A stretch of DNA of 64,000 nt, taken from Muscardinus avellanarius (lineage: Eukaryota > Chordata > Mammalia > Rodentia > Gliridae). The position numbers were made by a program, and so were the translations under genes. Shown piece after piece: positions 61,176 through 64,000 of this stretch (position 1 is its first letter; each line of letters begins with the position of its first letter). The stretch lies in assembly GCA_963383645.1 (NCBI GenBank), contig OY726579.1, forward strand, positions 855,001 through 919,000. Direction: 5' to 3'. The notes beneath the pieces are model-generated. The model did not search any database. It was not told where the DNA came from and was given only the letters and a program-made list of their open reading frames with translations.

Positions 61176-64000
61176 CTGTAGGGATGGAGGGACGGTGTCA
61201 ATGGCATCACAACAAACACATGCCCGCCCCAGCAAGGATTGACACCCTAGAATGACCTCTGGCTAAAACTGGCCTTCTGTTCCCCTGGGCAGCGCTCTCC
61301 CTGAAAAAGCAAGAACTCTGCACTGGGCGTGGTGGCACATGCCTGTCACCCCAGTATTCGGGAAGCTGAGGCAGGAGGATCCCAGATTCGAGGAGAGCTG
61401 GGGATGTAGCTTGGAGGCAGAATGTCGCTGGGTTCAATCCCCAGTACCACCCAAAGAGGAAAATTGAGAAATCTAACCTCCCTGACACCACGGCAACATC
61501 TCCAGCCAGCCACTGCTCCCTCCCTCCAATGCCACAGCAAACCTCAACTGAACCAACCAGAAGCTGCAGGGCCAGCTTCCATTCACACCCCACAAAAGCG
61601 AGCCCTATGGCCGTTCTGATCCAGCAAGGTGGACGGAAGGCCAAGTCAGGGCACACGCCAAAGGCAGCCCCGGGCTCCCTGCTCTGCTGACTTCCCCGGC
61701 ACTCCCTGAGGCCACTTCTATCTAGATTTTTTGGGGGGGTTCTATGTGTTACCTGGATGCTCTAACTCTGAACCACACACCCACACAACCCTACTGATTT
61801 TATTTTGAAACAGGGTTTCACTAAGTAGCTGAGGTTTTATGTTGCTGAGGCTGGACTGGAACCTGCAATCCTCCTGACTCAGCCTCCCAAGTCCTGAGAT
61901 TACAAGCCTGTGCTTCTTTTTTATTTATTTATTTTGGTCCTGGGGGTGGAACCCAGAGGCTTTCTACCTCCCGGCTCTACTCCCAGACCTATTTTATACT
62001 TGATTTGGAAACAGAGTCTCACTAAGTTGTTGAGAGCCTCACTCAGTAGCTGAGGCTGGCTTGGAACCTGTGTGATCCTCCTGTCTCAGCCTCCCAAGCA
62101 CTGGGATTATAAACTGCCACCACGCCCAGCTCTGTGCTGCTTCTAAACAAGGTAAACAAACAGCATGTGAAAAGCAGCAGCGAGGCCCAACCAATGAGGT
62201 GCCGGGAAGGCGTCGGGGATGTGTCTGTGGGCGGTCACGTGAGCTGGGATTTCGGCATCAGAGGGCCTCATTTTCTAAGACAATCCTCTAGAATGATTTA
62301 AAGATATTAATATAAAGTCCAGCATGGTGGAGACACTTGTAATTTCAGTATTTGGGAGGCTGATGGCTCACAGACAGCCTCAGCTACTACTTAGTGTAGC
62401 TTTTTTTTTTTGGTGGTGGTCCTGGGGTTCCTGGAAGCCTTTCTACCTCCGGGCTACACACCCAGACCTATTTTTATTTGGAAACAGGGTCTCTTAAGCC
62501 AGTGCGGCTGGCTTTGAACCAGCACGATATTCCTGTCTCCTCCTCCCAAACGCGGGGATTGGTGCCCGGCTTAGTGTGGCCTTTTGCAACTCAGTGAGAC
62601 CCTGTCTCAAAATAAAGAATAAAAAAACGGGGGTAAAGTTCAAAGGTAGAATACCTTGGGTTCCGCCCCCAGTACCCCCCCACACACACACACAAAGAAA
62701 AACATTAAAATAAGGTCAAGCTGAGCACACACCTGTAATCCCAGTACTTAGGAGGATGAGACAGGAAGATCAGAGAGTGCAGACAGCCTCAGCAACACAG
62801 CAAGACTCAGCAACACAGTGAGAGCCCACTTGAAAACACAGTTGTTGGGCTTTTTTGTGATACTGAAGTGGAACCTAGAGGCATTCTACCTCTGGGTTAC
62901 ACCCCAGCCCTGTTTTATTTTTGATTCGAAACAGGGTCTTGCTAGGTTGATGAGAGTCTCTACTTGCTAAAACTATCCTGGAACCTGCGATCCTCCTGTT
63001 TCAGCCTCCCAAGTACCAGGACGGCAGGAATGCGGCTTAGTTTATCATTTAAAAACATTTTTGGTACTGGGAATTGATCCCAGGGGGACTCTACCCCTGA
63101 GCCATACCCCCAGAGTCTCACTAAGTTGCTGAGGCCAGCTGCAAATCTGCACTGCTCCTGTCTCGGCCTCCCGTATAGTAATACGATGGGGGTACTATCA
63201 CACCCAACCCGAGCTTCGTTTTTTTAAGAGTTTTGCTGTAGTACATAAAGATTTAATCTCTCTCTCTCTCTTTTTTTGCGCTACTGGGGATGGAACCCAG
63301 GGCATTCTACCTCCAAGCCACACCCACAGCCCGATTTTTTAGTCTTTTTTTATTTTTATTTATTTTTGTGTGTGGTACTGGGGGTGGAACCCAGATCCTT
63401 CTACCTCCAGGCTATACTCCCAGACCTATTTTATATTTTATTTGGAAACAGGGTCTCAGGGTCTCACTAAGTTGCTGAGAGCGTAAGTAGCTGAGGCTGG
63501 CTTCAAACCTGTGTGACTCTCCTCTCCTACGTCTGCCTCCCAAGTGCGGGGATTACAAGCATGCGCCACTGTGCCTGGATAGTGTGTGTGTTTGTTTGTT
63601 TATTTACAACCGTGGTACTGGGGTTTCTGGAAGTCCTTCTACCTCCAGGCTACACTCCCAGACCTATTTTAAATTATTTTTATTTGGAAACGGTCTCCTA
63701 AGCCAGCCCGGCTGGCTTTGAACCTGGGAGATCCTCCTGTCTCCGCCTACAAGCGCGGGGATGACAAACCCGCGCCACCACGCCCGGCTTGTCTTTTAAT
63801 TTTGAAAGAGGGTCTCACTGAGTTGCAGAGGGCCTCGCTAAATAGCCGAGACTGTCTGCAAACCGGGATTCTCTGGTCTCAGCCTCCAAATGCTGGGGTT
63901 ACAAGGGAGCGCCACCACGCCCGGCCCCTCGCCCGGCCCCTCTGTGTGCTTTTATGTAATAGCACTGGGGCAAAAATCCTGCAGTGAGTAGCTGCCCACC
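61176..64000. repeat. MTMR14 intron at right edge (partial)
   Basis: Plus SINE 61322-61455; unique 61456-61720; minus SINEs 61725-61930 and 61930-62130; a plus SINE from 62325 split by a young minus SINE (62397-62575), with CTTAGTGTAGC and CTTAGTGTGGC at its sides, and resuming to 62690. Minus SINEs 62850-63040, 63060-63210, 63275-63575, 63605-63790 and 63791-63925. No further MTMR14 exon was found. Confidence 0.75.

Noticed and set aside
61176..64000. Next upstream MTMR14 exon
   Set aside because: I looked for the conserved segment before VTSSEK (ending near KKVKFGMN) with a matching donor and did not find it; it should lie beyond 64000.

Overview
The window is mammalian nuclear DNA, almost certainly from a rodent. 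It holds parts of two protein-coding genes, both on the minus strand and head-to-tail, with introns packed with rodent-type SINEs: dimeric B1-dID elements (7SL-derived B1 left half, tRNA/ID-derived right half) and some free ID elements. This SINE type is known from squirrel-related rodents, dormice and beavers. I cannot name the species. Older MIR fragments confirm a eutherian background.

Gene 1 (left, about 2543-24322, minus) is CPNE9 (copine-9). Sixteen coding exons join in frame from the start codon (24322-24320) to the first two bases of codon 413. They encode both C2 domains and the start of the copine/vWA domain. The remaining 3' exons lie left of base 1. The start sits in a strong CpG island (about 22.0-24.95 kb) with two GC-rich minisatellites: a 20-22 bp purine-rich array in intron 4 and a 33 bp array just upstream of the promoter.

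Gene 2 (right, 30184-61175 and on past the right edge, minus) is MTMR14 (myotubularin-related 14, Jumpy). Thirteen coding exons join in frame into 424 residues plus stop, equal to residues 227-650 if the unseen N-terminus has the human length. That numbering puts the catalytic cysteine at 330, Arg at 336 and Tyr at 462, the positions known from the human protein. A poly(A) signal at 29969-29964 ends the gene. The order MTMR14 then CPNE9, same strand, is the human 3p25.3 order.

Layout: 1-2542 CPNE9 intron 16 (partial); 2543-24322 CPNE9 exons 16 to 1; about 24.3-24.5 kb 5' UTR and promoter; 24.5-29.95 kb intergenic (minisatellite, MIR, SINEs); 29.95-61.2 kb MTMR14 3' UTR and last 13 coding exons; 61.2-64.0 kb MTMR14 intron.

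The most distinctive non-genic structures are: (1) a recent ~0.7 kb tandem duplication in CPNE9 intron 6, bounded by SINEs at all three junctions; (2) a ~100 bp 3'-end retrocopy of an unidentified polyadenylated RNA inserted into a young SINE, with a 16 bp target-site duplication at a TT/AAAA site; (3) the two minisatellites around the CPNE9 start; (4) a ~205 bp fused-SINE segment present twice 18.8 kb apart; (5) SINEs nested up to three deep. I saw no new protein-coding system, no structural RNA gene, no CRISPR array and no intact autonomous transposon.
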